Source: Clostridiales bacterium (GTDB lineage Bacteria > Bacillota > Clostridia > Oscillospirales > Acutalibacteraceae). Taken from it: DNA of 64,000 bases. The translations under genes were made by a program, and so were the position numbers. The notes under the pieces were generated by a model that worked only from the letters and a program-made list of their open reading frames with translations, searched no databases and had not been told where the DNA came from. The stretch covers positions 62,001 through 126,000 of the forward strand of contig DUNU01000014.1 of NCBI GenBank assembly GCA_012839185.1, written 5' to 3'. Of this stretch, positions 16,544 to 26,075 are shown in pieces; positions within the stretch are counted from its first letter, which is position 1; every line of letters starts with the position of its first letter.

Positions 16544-18487
16544 TTATTTTTGGATGATTTTAGCAATTAAGGCTTTAAGAACATCTGAAACCTGATGTGA
16601 GAAGGTACCTTCATTTGTTCCTGTGTTTGAAGATTTTGCTTCCTCAATGCTTGAAAAATCAAGTTCGGCTTCAAGACCTAAGGCATAGCGGAGAATCAAA
16701 CGAGCATCGTTAAGGGAAACACCGTCAATTCCGTCATCGTTACGACCGTTTACATCAGCATTGATCTTGCGGGCACGGGTTAATTCAACAAGACCTAAAG
16801 AATGTCTTAATGCCCACATGGCATCTATAGTTTCAACTCTGCCGTCCAGGTTTGTATCACCCGGAACATAGACATAATTGATTTCATTACTGTCTTTCAC
16901 ATAGAGCTTATCGGTAAAGCGGTTGTAGTACATGTACTGCGGATAAACCGGTTCAGCCCATACGTCAAAATCATCACCCTGAAGAACGAGCTTGTTTACG
17001 AAATAGTAAGCATCATCATTTGCAGTGTGGAGATAGTCATTTTTAAGACCGTAGATGAACCATGTATTTTCGGGCAAAGCACAGGTTGATGCGTCAACCG
17101 AACCTTGGAACATAGATACTCTGTTGTACTGTGTATTTAAGTGGTTGTGACCGTCATCAATCTGCTGATATTCTCTTTGATAACCTGTCCATTCTGTATT
17201 CAAGTATGCACAAGTTGCACCAAAGCTTGAATATTTCGTATCAACAATACCGTCAGAAGTTTCGGAGGCACTCTTTTGATAATCGAGACCATCAACGATG
17301 GGGAAGAACTGCATTCCGTAGCTGGAAACAACAGCCATTCCTACGCCTTCTCTTTCAGCTTCCTGAAGTCTGTCTGCGGCTCTTCTTTGAATTTCATGCC
17401 AAGTATCGAGCTTGGATTTTAATATTTTGTTGATAGGAGCTTCCTCAGCCGGATAGATGAATTCAAGTGCTTCATAATAGCAGTAGTCGCCGTTTGTCCA
17501 CGGTACGCAAGCCCAAAGCCCTGCATTGTTTTTGATAATATTTCTTATATAGAGATCATAGATAGTGTCAAGCTCATGGATAAGATATGTATCGACACAA
17601 CCGACAGCATGATAAAGTTCATATTCCGTGTTCATAATGTAGTTGACAAGCCAGGAAGCAAAGGCAAGGGGAAGATAATCGGCCCAGTCATTAAGCCATC
17701 TTACAACACCGTTGGGGTCTACGTCGATCTGACCTGTATAAAGAGCACCGATCATAGTCATACCCTGAGCAGTTGAGTTGATGGTGACATAGTTGTCAAG
17801 ACCGACATATTTGTTAGGAGCCTGATAAATATCCAAGTAAGCCGCTGCAACATTGCCGCCGATACCTTCGGATACGATTGTAACCTTATCAGAGCCGGTC
17901 TGGGGCTTGACATATTCTTCAATAAACTTGTGAAGCTCGTAAGCAAGGTCAACGGGGCTTAAACGCCAGTCATATGAAAAGACATAAACATTGTTGAAAC
18001 CCGACTCTTCGGCAACTGCAAGACCGATATCGCCAGCCATTTCTTTAAGGAGTGCAGGATCATTTTTGTAGTGAGCCAGAGAGTAATAAAGCTTCTTTGT
18101 ACCTAAATTATCACGAACAGTACCGTCATTATTGCAAACAAGGTTGATGAACATTTCAGAAACCTGCGGGAAAATGCTGTTTGTTACTTCATCATAATAT
18201 CCTTCGCCCATAAGAACATAGTCAACTATAATTTTTGCATAAGTAAGCAAATCGTTGGGATCCGGCGGGAAAACCTTTTGTGCACGGGATGATACTTTCA
18301 TTCCGGACATAGGATAATTATAGAGGATATTGTTCTGATATCCGTTGATAACAACAACCGGAGAAGCCTTTCCGGTGGCTTGTATATAAGTCGGTGCCTT
18401 AGCTGCGATAGCCGTAGTAAACGGCATAGCGGCAAGAACAACAACAATAACAAGACTGATAATTCTTCTTGTCCAAGAGTGTTTCAT
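16544..18487 (-). CDS. Secreted LCAT-like alpha/beta-hydrolase-fold protein with C-terminal dockerin
   Basis: 647 residues. ATG 18487 gives a clean signal peptide (RRIISLVIVVVLAAMPFTTAIAA). The body resembles lecithin:cholesterol acyltransferase-type lipases: PVVVINGYQ (oxyanion strand), VFSYDWRLSP, then a nucleophile-elbow region reading VSEGIGGNVA. Relatives have HSMGG here, so the Ser position is Gly208; activity is doubtful unless Ser206 serves. The C-terminus (about 560-625) is a type I dockerin: DTNLDGRVETIDAMWALRHS and a second Ca loop enlarged by about five residues. Its own promoter and terminator make it monocistronic. Probably surface- or complex-attached. Confidence 0.85.
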   Translation of the reverse strand: MKHSWTRRIISLVIVVVLAAMPFTTAIAAKAPTYIQATGKASPVVVINGYQNNILYNYPMSGMKVSSRAQKVFPPDPNDLLTYAKIIVDYVLMGEGYYDEVTNSIFPQVSEMFINLVCNNDGTVRDNLGTKKLYYSLAHYKNDPALLKEMAGDIGLAVAEESGFNNVYVFSYDWRLSPVDLAYELHKFIEEYVKPQTGSDKVTIVSEGIGGNVAAAYLDIYQAPNKYVGLDNYVTINSTAQGMTMIGALYTGQIDVDPNGVVRWLNDWADYLPLAFASWLVNYIMNTEYELYHAVGCVDTYLIHELDTIYDLYIRNIIKNNAGLWACVPWTNGDYCYYEALEFIYPAEEAPINKILKSKLDTWHEIQRRAADRLQEAEREGVGMAVVSSYGMQFFPIVDGLDYQKSASETSDGIVDTKYSSFGATCAYLNTEWTGYQREYQQIDDGHNHLNTQYNRVSMFQGSVDASTCALPENTWFIYGLKNDYLHTANDDAYYFVNKLVLQGDDFDVWAEPVYPQYMYYNRFTDKLYVKDSNEINYVYVPGDTNLDGRVETIDAMWALRHSLGLVELTRARKINADVNGRNDDGIDGVSLNDARLILRYALGLEAELDFSSIEEAKSSNTGTNEGTFSHQVSDVLKALIAKIIQK

Positions 18488-18547
18488 GAACTCCAATCCT
18501 TTCATAACATAGAATATGAACATTCTAATTCATTATATACCATTCGT

Positions 18548-18576
18548 ATTATACACCATATTTTCTTAAATATCAA
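18548..18576 (-). promoter_or_regulatory. Promoter of the dockerin hydrolase gene
   Basis: Minus strand TTGATA (18571-18576), 17-bp spacer, TATAAT (18548-18553), 60 bp before the start. Confidence 0.75.
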
Positions 18577-18631
18577 TACCTTTTTGAAAAAAATCAAAAA
18601 AAATTTACAAATATGTTATCAAAATTAGATA

Positions 18632-19837
18632 TTAGTCGAAAAATTTAGCGTGAATGGAAGAAACAGCCTTGTCTGCCATATCGGCGTCGATAAGAACGGA
18701 TATTTTTATTTCGCTTGTGGCAATCATTTTGATATTGCAATTGATATCAAAAAGAGCCTCAAACATTTTTGCGGCAACACCGGGATGGGTTTCCATACCT
18801 GCACCGACAATAGATACCTTTGCACAGGAGGTATCAACGTCAATCTTTTTGTCAGCCAGATCACCGACATTTTTGCGGATAGCATCGATAGCGGTGTCTA
18901 CATGTTCTTTTGCACAAGTGAAAGTAATATCTTTCGTGTCTCCTCTGCCGATTGACTGAATAATGATATCTACATTTATATTCTTTGATGCGAGAACGGA
19001 GAATACTTTAAATGCAATGCCCGGAATATCCGGAACTGCTATAATCGAAATTCTTGCAACGTCTGTATCCTTAGTAACGCCTCTGATTAACATTTTTTCC
19101 ATATCTGCGACCTCCAAAACTCTTGTTCCCGGTTTTCTTGTGTAGCTTGATAATACTTCAAGTTCTACATTGTATTTTTTCGCCATTTCGACGGATCTGT
19201 TGTTGAGTACCTGTGCTCCCAATGTGGCAAGCTCAAGCATTTCATCGTAAGTGATTGATTCAAGTTTTACAGCATTGGGGACTTTTCTCGGATCAGCCGT
19301 ATATACGCCTTCAACGTCGGTGAATATCTGACATTTATCGGCACCGAGTGCGGCGGCAAGAGCAACTGCGGATGTGTCCGAACCGCCTCTGCCCAATGTG
19401 GTGATATCGTCATATTTGTTCAGACCTTGAAAGCCGGCAACGATGACGATATTGTTATTGTCAAGTTCTGCACGCACACGAGACGTATCAATATTTTTAA
19501 TGCGGGCAGCACCGTGTGCGGAATTTGTATTGAAGCCTGCCTGCCAGCCTAAAAGCGAGACAGCAGGGCAGTGCATCTTTTCAATAGCCATTGCAAGAAG
19601 GGCGATTGAAATCTGTTCGCCGGATGCAAGAAGCATATCCATTTCTCTTTTTCCGGGTTTTTCTGTAATTTCATGAGCCTTTTGAATAAGGTCATCAGTG
19701 GTGTCACCTTGTGCGGATACAACGACGACAACACTGTTACCGGCACGATAGGTGTCTGCAACAATCTGTGCTACATTTGCGACTTTTTCGGGGGTTGCAA
19801 CCGAAGAACCGCCGAATTTCTGTACTATTAAACTCAT
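18632..19837 (-). CDS. lysC: Aspartate kinase
   Basis: 401 residues, start after AAAGGATAA. Kinase part has KFGGSSVAT at 8, TLGRGGSDTSAVALAAALGA and DVEGVYTADPR; the C-terminus has two ACT domains (KVFSVLASKNINVDII and AKMFEALFDINCNIKMI). It phosphorylates aspartate, the first step to lysine, threonine and methionine; the ACT pair normally binds lysine or threonine for feedback control. It follows hom by 25 bp, so the two form a unit. No riboswitch-sized leader is present. Confidence 0.96.
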   Translation of the reverse strand: MSLIVQKFGGSSVATPEKVANVAQIVADTYRAGNSVVVVVSAQGDTTDDLIQKAHEITEKPGKREMDMLLASGEQISIALLAMAIEKMHCPAVSLLGWQAGFNTNSAHGAARIKNIDTSRVRAELDNNNIVIVAGFQGLNKYDDITTLGRGGSDTSAVALAAALGADKCQIFTDVEGVYTADPRKVPNAVKLESITYDEMLELATLGAQVLNNRSVEMAKKYNVELEVLSSYTRKPGTRVLEVADMEKMLIRGVTKDTDVARISIIAVPDIPGIAFKVFSVLASKNINVDIIIQSIGRGDTKDITFTCAKEHVDTAIDAIRKNVGDLADKKIDVDTSCAKVSIVGAGMETHPGVAAKMFEALFDINCNIKMIATSEIKISVLIDADMADKAVSSIHAKFFD

Positions 19838-19862
19838 AGGTTATCCTTTCAAATATTCACAA

Positions 19863-21053
19863 TCAAATCAGTCTGATTATCTTTGCGTTGATTAAATCTG
19901 CTTTTGCTTTCAACTCGGTAAATGGAGCGGGAGTTTTTGTGACAAGGGCATAGGTTTCACCGTCAACTACTGTCTGAACATCACCGAATACTTCTGTTGC
20001 TTTATTGATATCACCGCAACCTGAGACATACGCATTGCAAATCAGTCCGGAAATGTCATTAGCGGCATCGGGAGTATTTGCAAGCCATTTTTCACTTCGG
20101 TCAACGTCCATATGTTTTGCACAGTCAAGAACATCGGCAACAACCGCACTTGCTGTAGCAAGTTTGCCTGCACCGGGACCGTAGAGCATTATTTCTCCGA
20201 CCGAATCACCGTTGACCATAACAGCGTTAAATACACCGTTTACATTGGATATAAGCGAATTTTTGCTTACCAATGCGGGAGTTACCAGACAAACATATTT
20301 ACCGTTTTTACATTTTTTAGCTGTGGCAATAAGTTTGATGACGCAGTTTAGTTTTCCTGCGGTTTCGACATCAAATTGAGTGATTTTTGTAATACCTTCA
20401 GTGAAAACCTGGTCAGCTGTTATATGAACTCCGCCGGCTATTGATGCTAAAATTGCAATCTTTCTTGCTGCGTCAATTCCTTCCACATCATCAGTCGGAT
20501 CTTTTTCAGCATATCCTAAATCTTGAGCTTCTTTGAGAACATCTTCAAAAGTTGCACCTTCATCTATCATTTGTGTAAAAATAAAATTCGTTGTGCCGTT
20601 AAGAATGCCGTCGATTCTCAAAATATCATTGGCTGCAAGGCATTGGGAAAGAGGTCGGATAAGCGGGATCCCTCCGCCGACACTTGCTTCAAACAAGAAA
20701 TTTGCGTTATTTTCACGAGCAAGCTTTAGAAGTTCTGCACCTGATGTAGCAACCAATTCTTTATTTGATGTGACAACGCTTTTTCCTTTTTTCAGTGCGG
20801 CTGCAACGAAGTCGAAAGCAGGTTTGTGTCCGCCCATAGTTTCAACAACTATTTTAATTTCGTCGCAGTTTAATATATCGTTGACATCTTTAGTCAGCAA
20901 GTGCCGAAACTCATCATTTGGAAAATCATGAATATCGAGGATATATTTAACTTCAATATCACCGGGTTTTCGTTTTGTTCCGGTATGGCGTTTTTCTACT
21001 ATTTCGACTACGCCGGAGCCGACCGTGCCGTAGCCCATTACTGCAATCTTCAT
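19863..21053 (-). CDS. hom: Homoserine dehydrogenase
   Basis: 396 residues, start after AGGAG. The NAD(P)-binding fold begins IAVMGYGTVGSGVVEIVEKR, with VTSNKELVATSG, then the dimer/catalytic region GGGIPLIRPL, ILNGTTNFIFTQM and DPTDDVEGIDAARKIAIL (catalytic acidic and Lys residues). The last about 65 residues are short and do not show a standard ACT domain, unlike many longer homologues, so feedback control may be atypical. Reduces aspartate semialdehyde to homoserine. Upstream neighbour ends 11 bp before it. Confidence 0.95.
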   Translation of the reverse strand: MKIAVMGYGTVGSGVVEIVEKRHTGTKRKPGDIEVKYILDIHDFPNDEFRHLLTKDVNDILNCDEIKIVVETMGGHKPAFDFVAAALKKGKSVVTSNKELVATSGAELLKLARENNANFLFEASVGGGIPLIRPLSQCLAANDILRIDGILNGTTNFIFTQMIDEGATFEDVLKEAQDLGYAEKDPTDDVEGIDAARKIAILASIAGGVHITADQVFTEGITKITQFDVETAGKLNCVIKLIATAKKCKNGKYVCLVTPALVSKNSLISNVNGVFNAVMVNGDSVGEIMLYGPGAGKLATASAVVADVLDCAKHMDVDRSEKWLANTPDAANDISGLICNAYVSGCGDINKATEVFGDVQTVVDGETYALVTKTPAPFTELKAKADLINAKIIRLI

Positions 21054-21064
21054 ATACTAATCTC

Positions 21065-22846
21065 CTATGATTGAGTTTCGAGTTTTATTGTGTATTTCTT
21101 ATTGCTGAAATACAGTGCCGTGTCAACTGTTATGTAATATCGACCGGGCATAAATTCAAGAACGGTTGATGTCAGTTTGGAATCCACCCATCTTGAAGTA
21201 AATTCTTCCAGAACATCTCCGTTTTCATCCTGAATGGTAACAATCCAGCCTTCTTTATTGTCGGCTAAATTGGCGTGGGAAAATGTCAGATATGCAAAAG
21301 TCCGTTCTTCGATATCTATGAAATAGCAATCTCTGTCATAGTCAAGTTTGTTGTTGACCAAAGTGCCGCTGATTTGTGAGTTCAAGAATATTTCATCGGC
21401 TGTTTCAAAGCTGTTATTCCCTTCGGTTTCCCATGCATCAGTTTCAACGAAGGCAAGTTTCAGTGTATAGTTTGCATTGTTGTAACGCATACCTTCGGAA
21501 TCAACTTTTATATAATATTTTCCGGCATTTATTCCCATAAGCGGAGCAACTTTTGTTGCTTCGTTCCAGAGTGAAACGTCGTAATAAACTATTTCATCTT
21601 GTTCGTTATATACGGTAATTTGCCAGCCGCCGTTTGTCTTTTGAAATGCTTTATGGTTAAAAGTCAATACGAAAACTCCGTCATTTGCACTTTCAAAAGT
21701 AAACCAGTCAACATCATATTTGCCTTGTCGCTCGGTAATAGAGCCGGTCATAATTGAGGTCAGGTTTGAAAACTCAAGCCGTTGAGCCGTTTCCTTCGTG
21801 TCATTAAATTCTATTTCAGAAACATCACCCGTAGCAACAGTTAATGTATATTGAGTATCGTTCCTTAGGTATGTCGAAATTTTTACGAAATAATTGCCCG
21901 CAGGCAAACCGATTTCACCGCTTGTAATTTCGTTATCAATGCCTGTCGAGGTTGTGTACCAATAGCATTCGTCATTTTCACCGTACAGTCCTAAAAGCCA
22001 GCAAACTTGCGGTAAATCCGCACGACCATGTGAGAATTTTACATTGACGGTACCGGTTTCGGGGAGTGTAAACATATACCAGTCATTGTCCAATAATTCT
22101 TTGTGGTTGCTCAATCCGATGACTTTTACATCGGTGCGAATCTGAGTATAGAAATTTTTGCTGTCGTTAGGTTCGGCTTCATAAATATTACCGTAATCGG
22201 CAATAACTTTGAACATATATTCATTTGTGGGAAGACGCGAATCTTTTCCCGTAATTGCCAATACATAGTTTCCGCCGTAAACACCGCTTGCACTTGTGAC
22301 CAGATTCATATCTTTAGTCGTAGTTTCATATTTGTTGAGCATTCTGTACCGTGCAATCCCATCGGCTCCCGATGGATCGAATTTTTCAAACAAATATATA
22401 ACCCAACCTGTTAAATTACTTTGCTCGTTACGCTCGTGAGTAAATTCAACTGAAAGACCGCAACGTGCAGGGACTGAAAATTCGTAAAGGTTGATAGTTC
22501 CTGCAGTTTCAATTACACCCGTATAAAATGAGTTTACCGCAATAGGTGTGACGTTTCCCAATTTTTCGTTTATATCAATGTTTTTCTCGGTAGTTGTTTC
22601 AGCTGCCGTGTTTTCAATTATTGTTTCAAGTTCCGAAGGACTTTCGTCAGAACTGTTTTTACTGACATTAGCAGCGGGAAATGATTTTGTCGTTTCTGTC
22701 GGCAATAAAATATCGGATATTTCATTGCTGCTTAATGAAGGCTCGTTGGTTTTGTTTATTACGTTTTTGTTTGCGTAAGCCGCACCGCAAGGAAGAGCAA
22801 GTGCGACTGTTAATATTATCAGTATAAAATTTTTGATACGTTTCAC
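21065..22846 (-). CDS. Secreted protein of four tandem PPC-like beta-sandwich repeats
   Basis: 593 residues with a GTG start at 22846 after AAAGGAAG. Signal peptide (FILIILTVALALPCGAAYA), Ser/Thr/Glu-rich spacer to about 90, then four repeats of about 120 residues. Each repeat has an ENDSxxxA-like opening (EAEPNDS, EIEFNDTKETA, ETEGNNSFETA), D/Y-W-(Y/F)-x-F and closing GxYYIKV strands, as in bacterial pre-peptidase C-terminal domains. No catalytic domain, dockerin or sorting signal. Probably a secreted binding or adhesion protein. It lies 30 bp after the large dockerin protein gene and 11 bp before hom. Confidence 0.75.
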   Translation of the reverse strand: MKRIKNFILIILTVALALPCGAAYANKNVINKTNEPSLSSNEISDILLPTETTKSFPAANVSKNSSDESPSELETIIENTAAETTTEKNIDINEKLGNVTPIAVNSFYTGVIETAGTINLYEFSVPARCGLSVEFTHERNEQSNLTGWVIYLFEKFDPSGADGIARYRMLNKYETTTKDMNLVTSASGVYGGNYVLAITGKDSRLPTNEYMFKVIADYGNIYEAEPNDSKNFYTQIRTDVKVIGLSNHKELLDNDWYMFTLPETGTVNVKFSHGRADLPQVCWLLGLYGENDECYWYTTSTGIDNEITSGEIGLPAGNYFVKISTYLRNDTQYTLTVATGDVSEIEFNDTKETAQRLEFSNLTSIMTGSITERQGKYDVDWFTFESANDGVFVLTFNHKAFQKTNGGWQITVYNEQDEIVYYDVSLWNEATKVAPLMGINAGKYYIKVDSEGMRYNNANYTLKLAFVETDAWETEGNNSFETADEIFLNSQISGTLVNNKLDYDRDCYFIDIEERTFAYLTFSHANLADNKEGWIVTIQDENGDVLEEFTSRWVDSKLTSTVLEFMPGRYYITVDTALYFSNKKYTIKLETQS

Positions 22847-22876
22847 TTGCTCACTTCCTTTCGGTTTTTTATCGGA

Positions 22877-25858
22877 TTATTTTAAGAATTCCGCTACATT
22901 TTCAAGACCTAAGGCTATGCGTAAAATTATGCGGGCATCGGAGGTCTTGACTTTTCCGTCGCCGGATATTTCAATAGCAAGAAGTTGTGCGGGTGTTGCT
23001 GTGTCCAGATTAAGAGCACAACGAAGGGCATTTCTTGCATCGGAGGTCTTGACTTTTCCGTCACCATTAAAGTCTCCCAGGAGAACTGTGACATAAGTTT
23101 TGACCAATTCGCCGTTAAGGTAAACTGAATTTGTGCAATCTGTTCCGAGAACAACGTCATCGGTCAGATAAAGCCCATCAGAATCCACTACCTTGATTTC
23201 ATAACCGGGATTGGCTTTCTTGAAGTCACCGACAGTGAATTCGCCATAATATATCGCATATACGATCTCGTTCCCTTTTTCATCCTTAGTTTCTTCGTCC
23301 TTCTTAACAAGTGAATCAACAGGAATTACTAATTCTTCATCGGGCTTTGTTTCAATAGGTTTGTCGGTCGGGTTTTCGATAGGTTTGTCGGTTGGTTTTT
23401 CAGTCGGTTTTTCAGTTGGAGTTTCCGTCGGAGTTTCCAACTTCGGAATAACGGTACCTTTTTCTAAAAGAGCATCACAACCCTTGCAGTAGGTATCGCC
23501 TGAGTATCCGTCCTGTTCCTTGGTTGCTTCAACCTTTCCGAGAGTGTAAGTGCCGCCTGCATGGACGTTTTTATTAAATTCGCCGTATGCCGTTTTACAT
23601 GTGTCACAGATGGCAAGTGCGTTACAGGTAGCGATACCACCCGTGTGACCGAGAGCTGCAATTTTGCTGCCCTTGTTGATTATCGTATTACACATTGTGC
23701 AATATGTGTCACCGCTGTAGCCTTCAAGGGTGCAGGTTGCAGCGATTTGGTTTTTAGTTATTGTTTCGGTTCCATTGCAAGTATGTGCAATGACTGTCTT
23801 CGTATTACACTTGCAACCTGAATACCATGTATATGTTGCTCCGTTTGTATGTTCGGTAGCCTTTAATGTGGCTGTATATTGTGTTCCGCTGTGTTTGTGT
23901 TCAGAACCATATTTTGTTTCAAAAGATTTGTTTCTGCCTTCGCCTTCAGTGGCACAATATTTTCTTTGAATTCCCGGAGAAGCGGTTTTCCAATAGAAAA
24001 GATGGGCGGGAATTTCAATACTTTCTGTTTTTTTGCACCATGCACAAGTTCTTTCTGCCTTGCCGACATTTGAACAAGAGGGTTCGATTGTAACAAAGTA
24101 TTCACCATATTTATGATTGTCGGCATTTTTGGGGATTTCGGTGGTTTCAACTTTTTGACAATATTTACAAGTTCGCTTTTGTTCTCCGACAGCTGAGCAA
24201 GTAGGAACTTTCGTAACTTCCCAGGCACTGAAAGAACAAGTGTGTTTTTCCGTTGTTGTGATTGTGGGTTTTATTTCAGGACCTTCGTTGAATTTAATGG
24301 TAATTGTCTTTTTGCCGTAATCACCTGCAAACTCTTTTGTCAACACTTCATAGCTTAATTTCAATGTGCCCTTGCCTTTATAGTCGGTGGCATTCGGTGT
24401 TGCTGTATAGTATTTCGCATCAATCGTTTTTCCGCTTATAACGACACTTTTAACAGTATATGTATTGTAGTTGACATACATTGTACAGTCTTGCTGAAGA
24501 AGAGGACAGAAGGCATCAACATTTGTCGCGGTAGGCATAAAAGTAGTGATTTTTGCTCCAAGGTTTTTAAGTGATGTGTAGGCTTGACCATTTCTGTAAA
24601 CCTTGAAAGTGTAGTTCTTGCCTTTAACACTGTTTAGTTCAAATTTTGTGTCTTTATTGTTGACTGTTATTATAATGGTTTTATTCCCGATAAACGCATT
24701 CGCTTTGACGGTAGTGACATTGTTAGAAAGAGAGAAAGCGGAACTCTTTGCATAGGGGACTGCGAAAAGCGTTTTTCCGTTTTTTGAAAGAAGAACACCG
24801 CTGATAGAGGAATATACCGTGTTGCAGTTTGCAACATTTATGGTTGCCAATGTTTTTGAAAATGCTGTTTCTACATTTTGAATGTTAGCAACATTATCAC
24901 CGAGATTTAATGTCAATATATCGGCATCATTAATCGGATTGCTTGCATTGATATTTGTAAGTCTTGAAGAAGGAGAAAAAGAGCGGTTTTTTAATCCTTT
25001 TGGATAGATTGCAACACTCGTGTCTCCGCTTTTTGAACCGTACAATACGCCGCTTTCAGTAAAATAACTCCCGTTATCTGCTATATTGATGTTTGTCAAA
25101 TTTACAGAATTTCGTAAAGCCTGAACCGCAATGTTGTCAATTGCAGTAACTGTTTTCGGAAGAAGCAGTGTCTTGAGTTTCGCAGCTCTGTTATTGTCAA
25201 ACAATGTTGAACCGAGGGTTTTAACATTATCAGGGACTACAAGAGTTTCAGGTTGATAGTTAAAATCTTGTATAACGTTGTAATCAGGGTCTAAATATTC
25301 CCTGTAAAAATCGGTGGCTACACCCTCAGCAGATACAGTAAATTTTATTTCATCATTGGCTGAAATAATGTTTGCTTTACCGTTAATGGGTATTTTTGAA
25401 TCCGTTTTAATGCTGTTTTGGTAAATGTAGTTTTCAACAATAAGGACAAGTTCGTATTCTGCGTTTGCGACATCTCCTGCGTGCAAAGTGATGGAAGCGA
25501 TATCAAAATTTGCATCTTGTGCAACATCGCTAAACACAAAAACACAACTTACATAGTTACCATCCAAACGTTTAATTGCATAGCCGCCCTCAACGTAGGC
25601 ATCTTTCAATAACGGTTTGAAGGCATTACCCTCTGCGATATCAAAGTCAGGGGGGAGTTTTATGAGTAGTGTTGCCCCCTGAATATCTTTTGCATTTTCA
25701 GCCTTGATTGTAACGGTGAAGTCGGAATTTTTAACGGTAGTGGCTGATGTAACTATAAATTTCGGCATAAAAGCCGCTAAAGTCGTTATCGGGAATGAAA
25801 GGCAGAAAAGCACAAGGCTCATCAAGACTGCTGTCATTCGGATATTGAATTTTTTCAT
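22877..25858 (-). CDS. Large surface protein: cohesin-like domain, leucine-rich repeats, Cys-rich repeats, dockerin
   Basis: 993 residues; ATG 25858 after GGAGG. Signal peptide about 1-29. A beta-sandwich at about 30-165 (SDFTVTIKAENAKDIQGATL ... SITLHAGD) looks cohesin-like. BspA-type leucine-rich repeats follow at about 180-400 (KLKTLLLPKTVTAIDNIAVQ, GVLYGSKSGD). Then at about 535-780 come CxxC-rich repeats (RTCKYCQKVETTEIP, RTCAWCKKTESIEIP), a PTEKP/PTDKP linker near 810 and a C-terminal dockerin with two loops (DFNGDGKVKTSD, GDGKVKTSD). The two dockerin halves are nearly identical in DNA. Function inferred: surface display or adhesion. Cohesin assignment is tentative; LRR and dockerin are firm. 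Confidence 0.82.
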   Translation of the reverse strand: MKKFNIRMTAVLMSLVLFCLSFPITTLAAFMPKFIVTSATTVKNSDFTVTIKAENAKDIQGATLLIKLPPDFDIAEGNAFKPLLKDAYVEGGYAIKRLDGNYVSCVFVFSDVAQDANFDIASITLHAGDVANAEYELVLIVENYIYQNSIKTDSKIPINGKANIISANDEIKFTVSAEGVATDFYREYLDPDYNVIQDFNYQPETLVVPDNVKTLGSTLFDNNRAAKLKTLLLPKTVTAIDNIAVQALRNSVNLTNINIADNGSYFTESGVLYGSKSGDTSVAIYPKGLKNRSFSPSSRLTNINASNPINDADILTLNLGDNVANIQNVETAFSKTLATINVANCNTVYSSISGVLLSKNGKTLFAVPYAKSSAFSLSNNVTTVKANAFIGNKTIIITVNNKDTKFELNSVKGKNYTFKVYRNGQAYTSLKNLGAKITTFMPTATNVDAFCPLLQQDCTMYVNYNTYTVKSVVISGKTIDAKYYTATPNATDYKGKGTLKLSYEVLTKEFAGDYGKKTITIKFNEGPEIKPTITTTEKHTCSFSAWEVTKVPTCSAVGEQKRTCKYCQKVETTEIPKNADNHKYGEYFVTIEPSCSNVGKAERTCAWCKKTESIEIPAHLFYWKTASPGIQRKYCATEGEGRNKSFETKYGSEHKHSGTQYTATLKATEHTNGATYTWYSGCKCNTKTVIAHTCNGTETITKNQIAATCTLEGYSGDTYCTMCNTIINKGSKIAALGHTGGIATCNALAICDTCKTAYGEFNKNVHAGGTYTLGKVEATKEQDGYSGDTYCKGCDALLEKGTVIPKLETPTETPTEKPTEKPTDKPIENPTDKPIETKPDEELVIPVDSLVKKDEETKDEKGNEIVYAIYYGEFTVGDFKKANPGYEIKVVDSDGLYLTDDVVLGTDCTNSVYLNGELVKTYVTVLLGDFNGDGKVKTSDARNALRCALNLDTATPAQLLAIEISGDGKVKTSDARIILRIALGLENVAEFLK

Positions 25859-25899
25859 TAGACAGTCCTCCATAATATCACAATATTCATACACGGTAG

Positions 25900-25928
25900 A
25901 GTATACAACAAATTGTTGTAAAATGCAA
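25900..25928 (-). promoter_or_regulatory. Promoter for the large surface protein, with palindrome in spacer
   Basis: Minus strand TTGCAT (25923-25928), 17-bp spacer, TATACT (25900-25905). The spacer contains a perfect 7+3+7 inverted repeat TACAACA-AAT-TGTTGTA (25904-25920), a possible operator. Confidence 0.65.
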
Positions 25929-25980
25929 GCCCTATTTCTTTAACTGTTTGAAAATTTTATTATATGTTTCTTGGAAAAGT

Positions 25981-25994
25981 TTACAATGTTGTAA
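25981..25994. promoter_or_regulatory. TTACA-N4-TGTAA palindrome upstream of lipoprotein promoter
   Basis: TTACAATGTTGTAA. The half-site AATGTTGTA (25985-25993) recurs at 26022-26030, overlapping the -10, with a near copy at 26039-26047. Candidate binding site in the divergent region. Confidence 0.4.
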
Positions 25995-26005
25995 AAATTT
26001 GACTA

Positions 26006-26034
26006 TTGCAATTTTGGACATAATGTTGTATAAT
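26006..26034 (+). promoter_or_regulatory. Promoter of the lipoprotein-SDR-rpe operon
   Basis: TTGCAA (26006-26011), 17-bp spacer, TATAAT (26029-26034), 41 bp before ATG 26076. Confidence 0.8.
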
Positions 26035-26075
26035 GTGTAATGTTGGATAATTTGTTTTATGAAAGGAAACTAATC

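Noticed and set aside
21054-21064. Lysine riboswitch or T-box controlling hom-lysC
   Set aside because: The gaps before hom and lysC are 11 and 25 bp, too short for either element.
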